Below are positions 40,878 to 52,829 of a stretch of 64,000 nucleotides of DNA, piece by piece (position 1 is the stretch's first letter; every line of letters begins with the position of its first letter). The notes beneath the pieces were generated by a model. It was not told the origin of the DNA. It worked only from the letters and a program-made list of their open reading frames with translations, and did no database searches. Location of the stretch: assembly GCF_051401765.1 (NCBI RefSeq), contig NC_135071.1, positions 12,998,961-13,062,960 on the forward strand, in the 5' to 3' direction. The position numbers and the translations under genes were made by a program. Source of the DNA: Calliopsis andreniformis. Lineage: Eukaryota > Arthropoda > Insecta > Hymenoptera > Andrenidae.

Positions 40878-42020
40878 ATGCTCACGATAAGCCAGAGACG
40901 GAGGCATCCTCGATGGAGGATGTTCTTCATCGTTGTCATTTTGTCCGTTCTGGTCAGGCACTGCGAGCAAACGTCCACAAAAAGATTAACCGACTCGGGT
41001 TCATCCTCCTCGGCGCCTACGTTACCAAGAAGCTCCTCCGAAACGAGAACGCAGAACTTAGGCTCGTCCAGCGACCTGAATTGGCAAGCTTGGTTCCTCT
41101 TCGACACCCCAACGAGATCACACTCTGGCATGGACTCGGGGAACATCTTCCGAAGGATCACCCCGAAGAGTGTCTTCATCGCCCCTGCACTGCCAGCCCT
41201 GCCACCCTGCGCGGAGGGCTACCGAGCAGACACGATGGGCAGATGCATAAAGAACGTGAACATCGACCAGGACGCTCATATCGGTTTCCTACTCCAGCGA
41301 CTCAACGATCGGTACGGGAACCGTGGTGGGAATTCTGAGCCATCCAACAGTCACAAGAAGTCCAGCGGCCCATTCCAGCTGAATATACCTTTGCTTTCAC
41401 GTCTAGACACGCAATCGTCCAAAGTGGACCACGAGGAGACTGAGGACTCTATAAAAGTCCCAATAGTGGTGCCTCCTCGGGAGGAGATCAGTTCGACTGA
41501 AACAACTGAACCTCCAGAGCTGACGACTCGTCAGACTACGTACAGCAGTGAGGAAGAGACCACGGTCCTTCCTACTTCCAACACTCCTCCTAGCGAAGAC
41601 GATGAAAGTACACCTTCTTCCCAGCTGGACACAGTGGTCCCTGTAGCTGAGTTTGTCGACAATGGGACCAGCTTCTCTGACGTGGTCGATTACAAGATCC
41701 CCATCGATTTGAAGACGCTTCTGAACATATCTGACGTGAGGACGATTAATGCTAGCGATGATCTGGAGGCGTGGGAGGATGGATCGCAGCTTTATAACTC
41801 CACGGAAGCGTCTCCCATGTTGATTCTGTTGACGTCGGCGGCCACGTTGCCAAACTCGATCGTTCCTGAGGAGGAGGACCTGGATAATAGCACGACTCAT
41901 CGCGCAGACGTTTGGGCGGATAACGTGACCACGAACGTCACTGATAAAGAGATTATCAGTACGGATGTTCCGGAGTCTGCACCCCCTAATAAAGTACTCG
42001 ACGTACTTTACAGTCAGTAA
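40878..42020 (+). CDS. Secreted, N-glycosylated insect protein, unnamed
   Basis: Single-exon frame of 380 residues. The start is the first ATG after an in-frame stop near 40,798. A second in-frame ATG at residue 15 would put the signal peptide at the very N-terminus. Residues 15-28 form a hydrophobic signal sequence. Residues 66-75 hold a W-x-x-W pair (NWQAW). Residues 90-145 form the likely conserved core: 'RRITPKSVFIAPALPALPPC', then GYRAD, GRC and a FLLQRLNDRY stretch, with only two cysteines (C111 and C123) that could pair. Residues 180-380 are acidic and Ser/Thr/Pro-rich, with seven N-x-S/T sites (N262, N283, N291, N307, N337, N349, N353). That layout is typical of extracellular ligands or mucin-like proteins. 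I considered the morphogen Folded gastrulation, which has a similar general make-up, but cannot confirm it. An open frame on the opposite strand overlaps the 5' half and is taken as a shadow. Confidence 0.75.
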   Translation: MLTISQRRRHPRWRMFFIVVILSVLVRHCEQTSTKRLTDSGSSSSAPTLPRSSSETRTQNLGSSSDLNWQAWFLFDTPTRSHSGMDSGNIFRRITPKSVFIAPALPALPPCAEGYRADTMGRCIKNVNIDQDAHIGFLLQRLNDRYGNRGGNSEPSNSHKKSSGPFQLNIPLLSRLDTQSSKVDHEETEDSIKVPIVVPPREEISSTETTEPPELTTRQTTYSSEEETTVLPTSNTPPSEDDESTPSSQLDTVVPVAEFVDNGTSFSDVVDYKIPIDLKTLLNISDVRTINASDDLEAWEDGSQLYNSTEASPMLILLTSAATLPNSIVPEEEDLDNSTTHRADVWADNVTTNVTDKEIISTDVPESAPPNKVLDVLYSQ

Positions 42021-45000
42021 GAGTTCACGACTCTCGATTTACTTGGCACAGTTCCACAGTCTCTAGACGTTCCCACTGAGAACGATCGGCCGTGAAAACG
42101 CCGAGCAGCCTCGGTGACGTTCCCCGCCGACGCCCCCGATTTCTCACACGATCGTGGCCTGTTCGAATCGCGAGGCGAATGACGCACGATGGAAGTCAGC
42201 CCTTCGGGAGGGCGACACCTCTGGGGACCTGTTGTTGGTGTACTGTTGGCTACTCGTCGCTTTGCTGTGGGACCCAATAGGCGGGCCGATTGATCGCGTA
42301 GTACGTACTTACGAGCGGAGTATCGAAGAGGATCCCGCGAACGAGTGATAGATAGCACATCGTCGCTGCATTGCGTAATCTCGTCGCGGATCTTACCACG
42401 TGACGATGAAGAATTTGTGAGCGTTCGTTTTCGAGGGGAGTAGAGATGGCGAATGGACGAGGATTATAGAGGACACTGGGGATACATGATTCTTGAAGTG
42501 GAGATCGTGTAGAGGGTGGTTCGAGAAGAGTTGAGGGATTTAGAATTGGGATTGTTCGCGTGGAATAGAGGTTAGAGTTTGGGAGTTCTTAGAAGGGCGT
42601 TTCTGAAGTCAATTCTGAGGTCAATATTTGGACTTGCTACTTGCTAATTACGAGGATAAATAATGAGGTGGTAGAAGATAAGGAAATATTGTGTGTAGTA
42701 CCTAGTATTTAAAATGAGCAGTGTCCAGTTACATAGGTCTATAAATTAATTTTATGGATAGATCAGGATTAAGGTGGTGTTGGTTTGAAGCCAAAGTTTG
42801 GTTCCAATTTTCTTTGCAGAACGTGTCACTTTGAATCCTGCTATAGAAACACTACCTAAGACGTTGTAAATTTTGAGACTTTTTTACTGAAATATTATCT
42901 GCCTTATGAACACAAACTCTTTTACTAGCTTACAGCACAGATATTACTCAAATTTGAACATTTTTGTAGCCACATGAGTGGTTCATCTTTGGCTGATCCA
43001 CTTCATTTAGAATATCAGTTAAACATTATGTAATAGTGTTTATACATACTCTTATATAAATTTTTCAGAACTCCACTCTACTCTCAATATTTTTCTTCAC
43101 TCTAAAAAACAAATTGTAGAATTATTAACCATTTTCATCAAATGTTCCTTCATCGAATCAACGTTTAATTCAATAGAGCTCAATTTCAAAATTAATTTGC
43201 AGACCTCTGGACACTTCTCGCCAATTCTAAGGAGTGTACAATACACCTAAATTACTGAACTCTTTTCCAAGACCACCTTGTAATTCATGAACACTCCTAG
43301 AACCCCAGATCCTTCGCTGAAACCTCGTTTAGACCTAACTTCGCAATTTCCATAACGATTTCATGAATTGTATGCGTGTACATAGTTTTTGGATGCTCTT
43401 TTATTCAGCAATTCGTAAATCCTGACGAAGGAAAGTTTGCGTAGGTCTAAGGTATCGTTTAAAAATCTTTTAACAAGCTTAATACTAGGATTAATGGCGG
43501 ATATCCTCGGGATGCTCGTATGCAAACTAAAGTCAGACGACGTCTTTCTTAACTCGACTTATGCTAATGACACAATTCTTATAGAAGATCTTAGCGAAAT
43601 ATTGAAGGAACAAGGGGCTTATTTTCCGCCGTCCACGTCGATTTATGTCTTATTACGCTTTTTTCCTCGCGTCACCTCAATTACACGCGATGATATAAAA
43701 TGATCTTCGATGAAGATTTTACTGTTAGAATGAACATTTCGACTTAGGAATTCGTTCGACGAAATTCAATGCCAGAGGCTTTCGAACACCTGCCACATGG
43801 CATTATGTTAATCAAGAAAAGGTCGGAACTATTTCAGGCGGAGAAAGTGATAAGTTTTCGAGGTGAGAAAATTACACAACTCCAATGTCGAAATTTGAAC
43901 AGCGATAGTTTTCTACTTAAAACTATGCAACATGTCATTTAATGGAATTTTATGGTTGACAGTTCAGAAAGCAGTATAATACAAAACCCATTTCTTTCAT
44001 AAATAAAACAATGTATCTGCAAAGTGCAGTTGCACTTCTCAGTCTTTCGATGGAATCGTATACTGCTCCATAGAAATTAATTTTCTATATGTTTCCATAT
44101 TCAAAAAGTATACAAATTGGAAATTATTTGCCTCTTTTTATCGAAGTTACACTATATAGCAAATTTTGGTTTAATTCAAAGTTAATGTTCTCAGCTCAAA
44201 TGAAATTTACAAGAATTAATTTTCTATGGAAGAAGCAGTGAAAACAACAAAAATATGAAAAATCCTGCTTACAATAAAAAATTCACAAAGGTTGTTTAAA
44301 TTTTTTAACATCTGTTTTGTATCATGGGGTCAAATTGTCTAACAAACCATCAGAGATTAAAATTTGCTTTTTCTTATCACTTTCTAAGATTCCACGAATG
44401 CTAAAAAATCCTCTGGCAGCTGGAAAACCATACGATTCCATTTCGTCCTATCATCAACCATAAAATACGACTCGATCGAATCGCATGATTCACCCAGCAT
44501 TGTATATCATTCCGACCCCCAAGATCGGAACAGTATACGATGAAAGACCAAACAATATAAGAAAACTGGTGAAAATTTCCTCAGAAACGCTTTATTTTCG
44601 ACCGATCCTGCATTCTATGCGTCACGATCGGCAGTGTTCATGGCACACAACCAAAAATACGTACTTTCCCAGGATATCGTGCTATTGTACACAGAGCGTC
44701 GACATACGAAACCTTTGTTATGAAAACAGACGAACTGGAATACGACGCAAGGTCGTGTTTAATTATTTGATCGTGCACGAAAACAGACGTGCAATAAAAA
44801 GACGATCGTGGACGCCAGATTGTCCAACTGGACGCTCGTGCCTAGTCGAGCGACGATTTCTTAATTGCACTTGTTCATGCAGCGATGATACATTACTCGA
44901 TAAGCAAATTGCTGCCGATTGACATAATTCTCGTGATGGGAAAGAGGAGAATGAAAATGGGACAATTCTGTGCAGCGAGAAGCAAACTCGAGCAAGTTGC

Positions 45001-47220
45001 ATTTGTACAGTTCGAGGATTCCTGGATTCATTGCGGAGTCCTCGATCGAATGTTGAACCCTCGAGGATCATTTTCGAAATATCTGTGCACTACGAATGTA
45101 TGCGCGGGATCTGGGTTCACGAACTCACGGAAAACATGCTTGTGACCCCGGTATATCGAATCAGACTGATTTTTAGCGGTATTGCTTTATTTATAGATCA
45201 CGAAATCACGATTTGTCAGGCGAAGTTTATCCCCCATCGGGGGGAGGAGAAGAGAGGTATGCTATTCTCTTTGGTAATCGAATATCGTCACAGAGCCTCA
45301 TCGTACGAGTCACCGTGTCTAGTCTTGTATGGAGAAACGCAGAGTGTTGTAGCTTTCGAAGTCTTTTTCTTTCTGTTCAGGTCCTTTTGTTGTAGAATTC
45401 GAGTGAATCGAAAAATGTCTTAGGATTGTGAAATGTGGAGGAGAAATACGTGTTGAATATATTTCTTGCTTGTTCTGCTGAGTATAGCAATAATATTTTG
45501 AAATTATTGATCTTACAGCCAATGAATTTTACTTTCTTACACTTCTACTTGTATCTCATCGAAAAACAGTATTAGTTCGTCATTATTAATTGTTACACTG
45601 TTCACAGTTTCTGGGTTGGACAGAGATCGATTTCATTTCAATCTCCAGATCTTCTGGCTTATACAGAACAAGACAATTTTTTATTATTTCTTTTGGAATT
45701 GTAAGATCATTATTTCTAAGTTAAAATTGATTGTACTTGTGTCTTCATATGGTAATGAATAGATTTTTTTTAAAGTCATCATTGCTTCTTCAAGTAAAAT
45801 TATGAATTGCAAGATTGCAAAAGAAAGATTGCAAATGAAATTAACATGCATATCGTTTATTTATATAATAAAGTAACGCATCAAATCGTTCTGAAGATAG
45901 TTTTGTATGTTTCAATCAGAGATATACGTAAAAAAATAAATTTATTTAACATCTTTTCCTTGTTTTCACATCATTTTTCTTCCCATTGAATTATTAGCTT
46001 CTGTATACTTCGTCCAACAAATTTTGCAAAGACATTTAAAACGATTCGATACCATAAAATAAAAATTACATCTGTTGGACTCTCATATCTGAAGAAACAT
46101 TTCTTAATTAAATATCATATATAATACTCTATTCTCCTTTACTTAAGTGCTAGCTTAAATAATTCATTTAAAAAAACACCGATGATCTTAAAAACTCAGA
46201 AATGATGACCTCAAAAAACAATCTTCCTGTTATCATATATTTATCGTCTCCCTGACCGTGCAACTTTTGGTTTACTACTTTACATAAAGGTCTGAACTGT
46301 GAACATAATTAATAAATGGAAGAACGATCTTTAAGCTTCAAAATTCACTTTCAACACGTATTTCCTACTTACATTCTACGACAGATTTAAACTCAAATAT
46401 ATCAAACATCTACTTGAAAAGTTTCAACATTTTACGTATCTCCAGCGTGATTGAGTCGAAGTTTACATCTACATTGTGAAAAATGTAGTGAAAACACGTA
46501 TCTATGTAGTATGAATGTTTCGATGTGCGAATTGATCACTGTCTGCATCATTGCTTTGAGAATAGCGCTCGGAGTAATCAGAATTGATCATCTTCGGTGT
46601 CGTTATGCTTTACGGCCATCGTTGTAAACCGTTTCCCTTTAACTCCTTTTTACACGTGCAGAAACCTTCTGCGAGATCATGCTATGGGAGTCCATGTAAT
46701 ACGAAGGAAGAAAACATTATCGGGACATTTTAAAACGCAAAGCTCTTTAGATATTTGATTTAACGCGAAATTCTCTACGTGGGGCTATCACGTACAGTTT
46801 AAAGAAAATAAATTACGAATCCGACACCGCGGCCAGTAATTTTTTAATCGCTCTACATATACTTCTCGATGTGGTGTATAATCTCTCTTTCTCGTGTATT
46901 GAATATTAATTCGTGTAAATATTGATTTCTATTAAGGAGAATTGTATATAAAACATAATTAAGAAGCGTCACTGGCGTTTTAATGTGTATTAATTGTAAC
47001 TTTATTAAATATTATTGTATTATTTATAGCTAAATATATTGATGTATATTATATTTGTCGTGTTACGTAGGAGTCTTGTTAGACCGAAAAGTGAAAGGAG
47101 TTATAAAATTGCTCGATGTTGGTCTTACGCCAAAATATTGTGCTTTGTTATTATTTACATCCTGTCCAAATGTCATGCGCAATTAGATTACAAATTATTT
47201 TATTCACTAAGCGTCTCTCT
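42021..47220. other. Gene-free stretch, 5.2 kb
   Basis: 42,021-42,600 is GC-rich and is probably the 3' UTR of the preceding gene. The rest is AT-rich. Frames at 43,437-43,703, 44,485-44,922 and 45,031-45,423 (88-145 residues) have no domain that I recognise and no supporting splice structure. The region 44,600-45,420 is CpG-richer and could be regulatory. Confidence 0.4.
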
Positions 47221-47227
47221 TTCTCTT

Positions 47228-47233
47228 TTTATT
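47228..47233 (-). terminator. Polyadenylation signal of MRM2
   Basis: On the minus strand this reads aataaa, 33 bases beyond the MRM2 stop codon, giving a very short 3' UTR. A further U-rich context lies downstream on that strand. Confidence 0.5.
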
Positions 47234-47265
47234 GTACATAACTTAATTGTTAATGAAACTGCATG

Positions 47266-48021
47266 TTACTGTGTACTGTTGGATATACTTTTTATTCCTT
47301 TAAATTCCCTAGCTAAGAAAAATTTTTCTGTGGAGTCAGTTCTCGTCGCTTGAGGACGTACATTCTTAACAGATTTAAAAAATTTTAGAAGATCCTCCTC
47401 CATTTGCTGCGACTTGTTACCATCCCATATTTTACACAAAAATGTCCCATTCACTTTCAGAACTTTCAAAGAGAATTTGAAAGCAAAGTATGCAAGTTTT
47501 ATTATAGTATCATGATCTAACTCTCTAATACCACACGCATTAGGCGCCATATCAGATAAAACCACGTCTGCCTTATTGCCCTTTAGTAATTGGAGAAGCT
47601 CTTCTTGTGCAGCAGGAACAGTGAAATCCATTCTGCCTAATAAAGTTGCACCATTGATTGCAAACATTGGTTGTTTATCTATACCCAGCACAGTTCCAAC
47701 AGCGCCATCATTTTTGCCATTTGCGTTTGTCAATTTAACAGCAACTTGTGTCCAGCCACCAGGAGCAGCACCACAATCGACCACAACCTGACCAGGTTTC
47801 AATATATTGTATTTTTCATTAATTTCCAACAATTTAAATGCACTTCTACATCTATAATTTTCTTTTTTTGCTTTTTCTACGTAAGGATCTTGTATTTGTC
47901 TTGTTAGCCATAACTGAGAACTGTGATTCCTCCCTTTTAAATCGGTTGGCACCTTTTTGTATAATGTCGTGCAATTGTGCACGTTTCTTGCTATTAAAAA
48001 ATTGCTATTCAAACCCCTCAT
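47266..48021 (-). CDS. MRM2: Mitochondrial rRNA 2'-O-methyltransferase (MRM2/FtsJ)
   Basis: Intronless frame of 251 residues. MRM2 methylates a ribose 2'-OH in the peptidyl-transferase loop of the mitochondrial large-subunit rRNA, using S-adenosylmethionine, and acts in mitoribosome assembly. Residues 1-40 are basic and hydroxylated with few acidic residues, as in a mitochondrial presequence. The RrmJ/FtsJ fold follows: QDPYVEKAK at 44, RSAFKL with catalytic K63, SAM-binding motif I VDCGAAPGGW at 81-90, GIDKQP at 113, LSDMAP with catalytic D157, CKIWDG with K197, and TEKFF with E232. The full K-D-K-E tetrad is present. Length fits the mitochondrial family (about 230-250) and is well short of cytosolic FTSJ1 and nucleolar FTSJ3. 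The gene is divergent from WDR45B. Confidence 0.96.
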   Translation of the reverse strand: MRGLNSNFLIARNVHNCTTLYKKVPTDLKGRNHSSQLWLTRQIQDPYVEKAKKENYRCRSAFKLLEINEKYNILKPGQVVVDCGAAPGGWTQVAVKLTNANGKNDGAVGTVLGIDKQPMFAINGATLLGRMDFTVPAAQEELLQLLKGNKADVVLSDMAPNACGIRELDHDTIIKLAYFAFKFSLKVLKVNGTFLCKIWDGNKSQQMEEDLLKFFKSVKNVRPQATRTDSTEKFFLAREFKGIKSISNSTQ

Positions 48022-49183
48022 ATCAGACTACGAACATAACCTAAAGAAACAAGTTCAAACACAAGAGTCTGATATCAGAGAAACGTAGACCACACACTCG
48101 ACTGAATGGCAATGTGATTATTCTCCTGTTTTCACAGTATTGTTGTCAACATAATCGACCATTATACAAAAAAATCAGTCTGAATAATTGTCAGGGCAAA
48201 TAAAATCACAACACAACACGGCCATATGCAGCTACGTGCGTTGCCATACAGGAGCAACAAAGAAGAATGAGACAACAGTTCGAGCATGAGATCGAAGATG
48301 TTTACAGCTTTTGAACAATAGCGATACTGTGGATAAAAATGAAGAAAGATATACTAAATATTATATGAATACAAAGCAAACGAAACATAAATCAAAGTTT
48401 TATTAATGAAAGACACATACGAAGAGCTCTGGTCGCTTTCAATGAAACTTAATGGGTTTGTAGAGCAGCTAAAAATAAAAAGACACCTACTTTCTTTTAA
48501 CTAATTGAAACGCAAGTCTAATCGTAAGGCGTTATACATACTATTAGGTTGTACTATATGAAACTGTCGTTTTTATTTCACAAATTTTGCTTAACAATTT
48601 TTATTATTGATTCATTTTAAACGAAGTTCTGTATCAAAAATGTTATTCTATACTTTTGACTTAATTTTCCCGTAAAATCATTATATTACATAGTATTTTA
48701 TGTAATCCTTCAGAATCACATCAAAAATAAAAAAAATACACTGCATTAAAATCACGAATTCTGTTTGTAAAAATTTCTCTCTCATTCTGAACGGAAAGAA
48801 AATAAGTCAGCAGATTATTTTATATTTTACATTTGTTCAATACGATACATGAAATGAATCTAATTGACGAATGATTAAATGCTACCTGTGGGTCTGTGAA
48901 CCTGTGAACTGCTGCCCGTGAACGACATGGGTGCGCACAGATCTGCCAGTAAGCGAGCCCGTAGATATCACGGGCTCGCGCGTTGAGAGGTTAAAAGGCT
49001 ACGTTCCGGTTTTGCTATCAGCTGATTAACACGAACGAACACGCATGCGTCGAGACCCTATGATGGTGGCGGAACTTCGTAGTTACGAAAAATATCTCGT
49101 GCTGCTACTTGCCGGCGAAGATGTGAGAATTCCACGAGTAAATGATCGTTCGAGCGAATGTTGCGGTCAAAGATATAATTACG
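48022..49183. promoter_or_regulatory. Divergent intergenic region, MRM2 and WDR45B
   Basis: 1.16 kb separates the two start codons. Both ends are likely promoters. The WDR45B end (48,880-49,183) is GC-richer and contains the palindrome acgcatgcgt at 49,041-49,050, which is close to the NRF-1/Ewg consensus core. The middle is AT-rich with no gene. Confidence 0.5.
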
Positions 49184-51109
49184 ATGAACCTAACCACGGG
49201 GAATCCTCACGGGAATGGCTTACTTTACGCTGGTTTCAATCAGGATCAAGGTATGACAGTATGCTACATTTGACAGTCCGCTCGTGTACTGTCAAATTTA
49301 TTTTTTCCACTTCTAACCTCTATATCTCTTACAAATCTGTCATGGTTTTCCCCGTTTGCGCTACTGCTATCGTTTTGATACGATGGAGTGCGTTATTTTA
49401 GGATATCGTCCGTTATAAAATAATCCAAGTAAAATGATTTAATACCGTTCTCTGCTTTCTAACCTCATTCTTGCAGGATTTTTGTGAATATTTAATAATA
49501 AATTCTTTCAGGACCTATTACTTTATGATAATTTATGATTTTCTCGCTCGATAAAATTTAATATTTGTAAAATGTTAAGTAAAAAATTGTATGTGATACT
49601 CTGTAGTCTTTGTTGAAATTATTTTTCCCTTTACATATTTACTCTAAAAACTTTGAAATAATTCTGTTCTGTATATTGATCTGTGCTTTTAATTGATTTT
49701 TTATGTACCTTAATGTATATATTAAATAAAAAATACAAATGCATCAAGTGGCGTATTCTGATTACAAAGGAAGAAGATTAATATGTAATGCAGGCAGATA
49801 ACAGTATCATTATTACTTGTATAATTTTCCATTTATAGGATGTTTTGCTTGTGGTATGGAAAATGGCTTCAGAGTATACAACTGTGATCCTTTGAAGGAA
49901 AAGGCACGTCATTTTAGTGATGGAGGCCTTGGTTATGTGGAAATGCTATTTAGGTGTAACTATTTAGCATTAGTTGGCAGTGGAGCAAAGCCTATGTATC
50001 CAACTAATAAAGGTAAAACTTTTTATTTGTTCTCAGTGCTTCATGTATCCGAGGAAAATGAATTACTTATCTTATATAATACTTACAGTTATGATATGGG
50101 ATGACCTTAAGAAATCTCCAGCTATCACTTTAGAATTCAATGCTCCCGTAAAGGGTGTTAAACTGAGAAGAGATAGGATAGTAGTAATTTTAGAAGGCGT
50201 TATAAAAGTTTACACGTTCACGCAAAATCCTCAACAGCTGCATGTCTTTGAAACTAATCCAAATCCCAGAGGGCTGTGTGTATTATGTCCAAACAGTAGT
50301 AATTCTTTACTTGCTTTTCCTGGTAGAAAAAATGGTCATGTACAAGGTAATATTTTAAATGGAAAATTTTTATTTTGTCCTGTGTTTTACAAATTTTATA
50401 ATCTAACTTTTTGTGTTTTAATTACAGTTATAGACTTGGCTAATACGGAAAAGCAGCCTTTAAATATTGAAGCGCACGAAACACCTTTATCTTGTATAGC
50501 TTTAAACCTACAAGGTACTAGATTAGCTACTGCTTCAGAAAAAGGGACCCTCATAAGAGTGTTTGAAACACAAAGTGGAAATATGATCAATGAATTGAGA
50601 AGAGGAGCTAATCATGCAAATATTTACTGGTAGAAAGCTAAGATACTATTGAAATTTATTTTCTCATTGAAATATTAATACTAATTAAATTTATCTAATT
50701 GCAGCATAAATTTTAATCAAGATTCTACGTGGCTATGTGTAGCAAGTGATCATGGGACTGTACATGTTTTTGCTGTAGAAGATCAAAAGTTAAATCGTCA
50801 GTCTAGTTTAGCATCTGCCACTTTCCTGCCAAAATATTTTAGTTCTAGCTGGAGTTTTTGCAAATTTCAAGTTCCAGGTGGTCCACAGTGTATGTGCGCA
50901 TTTGGGGCTGACAACAATAGTATTATAGGTCAGTGACATAAAATAAACAATATTTTTATTCTAAATATCACAGATATAAAAAATGTTTTCTTTATGTTAC
51001 AGTAATATGTGCAGATGGTAGTTATTATAAATTTGTGTTCAATAATAAAGGTGAATGCACGAGAGATTTTTATGCACAGTTCCTGGAATTAACAGATGAT
51101 AAAATGTGA
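49184..51109 (+). CDS. WDR45B: WIPI-family autophagy protein WDR45B (WIPI3)
   Basis: Six coding exons, all with GT-AG introns and matching phase: 49,184-49,250; 49,839-50,012; 50,089-50,346; 50,428-50,629; 50,705-50,928; 51,003-51,109. The product is 343 residues, against 344 in human WDR45B. The protein is a seven-bladed beta-propeller that binds PI3P and PI(3,5)P2 on nascent autophagosomes and acts with ATG2. Diagnostic runs are [15 protein letters not shown] and [15 protein letters not shown] near the start, [50 protein letters not shown], the phosphoinositide-binding LRRG motif at 223-226, and [16 protein letters not shown] near residue 265. The start codon agrees with the family's N-terminus. 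An upstream ATG at 49,045 lies in another frame. It is closer to WDR45B than to WDR45 because of the conserved N-terminus and the LRRG form. Confidence 0.96.
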
Positions 51110-52829
51110 TCACAAAATGAAGAGGAAGCAAACTCCTAAATGCAAAAATTATACACAATTTGTATGTTTTGTGATTTTCTTTAGTTTATGGCATCAGTTG
51201 CTAAACGAAACAATGACAGTACATTTTCCACAAAATGGTTTTAGTGTCTGTTGGATATAAGTATGACTAGTTCATGCAAAAAGTGAAGTACTGTGTTCGT
51301 TACTTGAAATTATATTATATATGGTAGAGGACCAAATGGAGAGTACTATTATTTGTTGGTGATATGTGCATTGTGCGTGGATTACAGATAACAAATCGAA
51401 AGAAAAAGGAGACTTTAAAGAATACTAGATTATTGGGTATTGAATTGTTACGTGGTGGGCCTATCGCGGAAATGCGTACTTAAAAAAGTACGAGACCTTA
51501 AATGTTGAAAATGAGGAATGGAACTTAATGTTTGAAATTATGTTTAAAGTGTCGGTGTAAAAAATATTTTTCTTACATTTAAATTAAAAATTTTATAGTT
51601 AAAGTTTCTGTAAATGCGGCAAGAGAGATATCATCATTGTGGAAATAATTCATACGATTTTTATAGTATGTATATGTTTTGCAATCTAATCACATATTTT
51701 TTTTATATTTATTTGATAAAACTATCAGTGCTTTATTTACTGTTAGTAAGCATATGTATCATATTCAAGATCATTGCAAGTATCGAAGTATAGGTAAAAT
51801 TTTGCTAATTATTGTACATAAGTTCAATGATTAGCCAAATGAACAATGGGACGTATATAACGTAATAGTTTTGTAATCTTTATTCTTATGATTTCCATAC
51901 ATTTAATATACATATACACAAGAGATAACTACATTCATCTGTTAATATTGAAATATTAACCCAAAATATCAAGGTTGTAGTGTGATAAAGAAGTTGGGAT
52001 TGAATATAAAATAAAAATTATACGAGACAGAACACTGTATCTATTTATAATAAAATATCGATGATCCGTTTCTTTCGTTTTCTCTCTTCTTAGACGATCG
52101 TGTAATTCATGAAAAACCTTACACAACTCTAGCAAGTAAAGTTCAGTCTTACACAAGGAGAACACCGCCGCGTATACGAAAATTCAAATAAAACATGTCG
52201 AATGTAGTGTTGCTGATTCGGATGATATCACATTTACAGAAAGAAAAAGATCGAAATGAAAAATATATTACGATATATGCGTCGCCGCATTTCGATATGC
52301 AGTTTCATTATTACAGATCCGTCAAAGTAGGTACATAATGTAATGTCTGTGCGTTGTTGTTTCTCAGAATGTAATCCCAAAGTATTCTTACAAAACAACG
52401 CGAATCAATAATTGATTGTTGTAATGCATGAGCAAGAAATAACATGCGTAATATACGAAGCAAGCCTTTTTTGCGCTGCAAGATCCATTTTGAGCTTTGT
52501 AAGATGAAACGTCTTCGTCGTGTCACGTAACACGCACAGTGTTTTTCCAACATCAAAATTTTCTTCTCTTTTTTTCCCTTCAACTGTATTACTCGATTTT
52601 GTTTCCCAACGCAGACAGCGTGTTTCAGTTCCCAAAATATTGCGATTATTGTAAATCACAGGCCCTTACGACCGATGTTGATTCGAATATTTGTTTAAAA
52701 AACACTGTCATTTCGAGGACGTCGTTCACGGCAACGAGAGCCTCATTGTCGGAACGCGAATACACGTTCATTGCAAACGAATTTGTAAATCCGATTCGTC
52801 GTAGCTACTTCTACACCTTTGTGGTACCT
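51110..52829. other. Convergent 3' regions of WDR45B and the four-TM gene
   Basis: AT-rich, without coding signal. It probably holds the WDR45B 3' UTR from the left and the 3' UTR of the minus-strand gene from the right. A possible WDR45B polyadenylation hexamer is at 52,010-52,015, but others exist and I cannot choose. Frames at 52,311-52,659 look like UTR shadows. Confidence 0.45.

Noticed and set aside
40664..41179. 171-residue minus-strand frame with a hydrophobic signal-like stretch
   Set aside because: It is antisense to the 380-residue secreted protein. Hydrophobic codons on one strand can give hydrophobic codons on the other. The + frame is longer and has coherent secreted-protein features.
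41403..41900. 165-residue minus-strand frame
   Set aside because: Complete shadow of the secreted-protein coding sequence.
43437..43703. 88-residue + frame with a hydrophobic start
   Set aside because: It looks mildly protein-like, but has no splice sites or family resemblance and a short AT-rich context.
45000..45030. tRNA B-box-like 'agttcgaggattcctgg'
   Set aside because: No A-box at the right distance upstream and no cloverleaf pairing could be drawn.
49045..49401. 118-residue frame over the first WDR45B exon
   Set aside because: It is in the wrong frame for the conserved N-terminus that starts at 49,184 and runs through the splice donor at 49,251.
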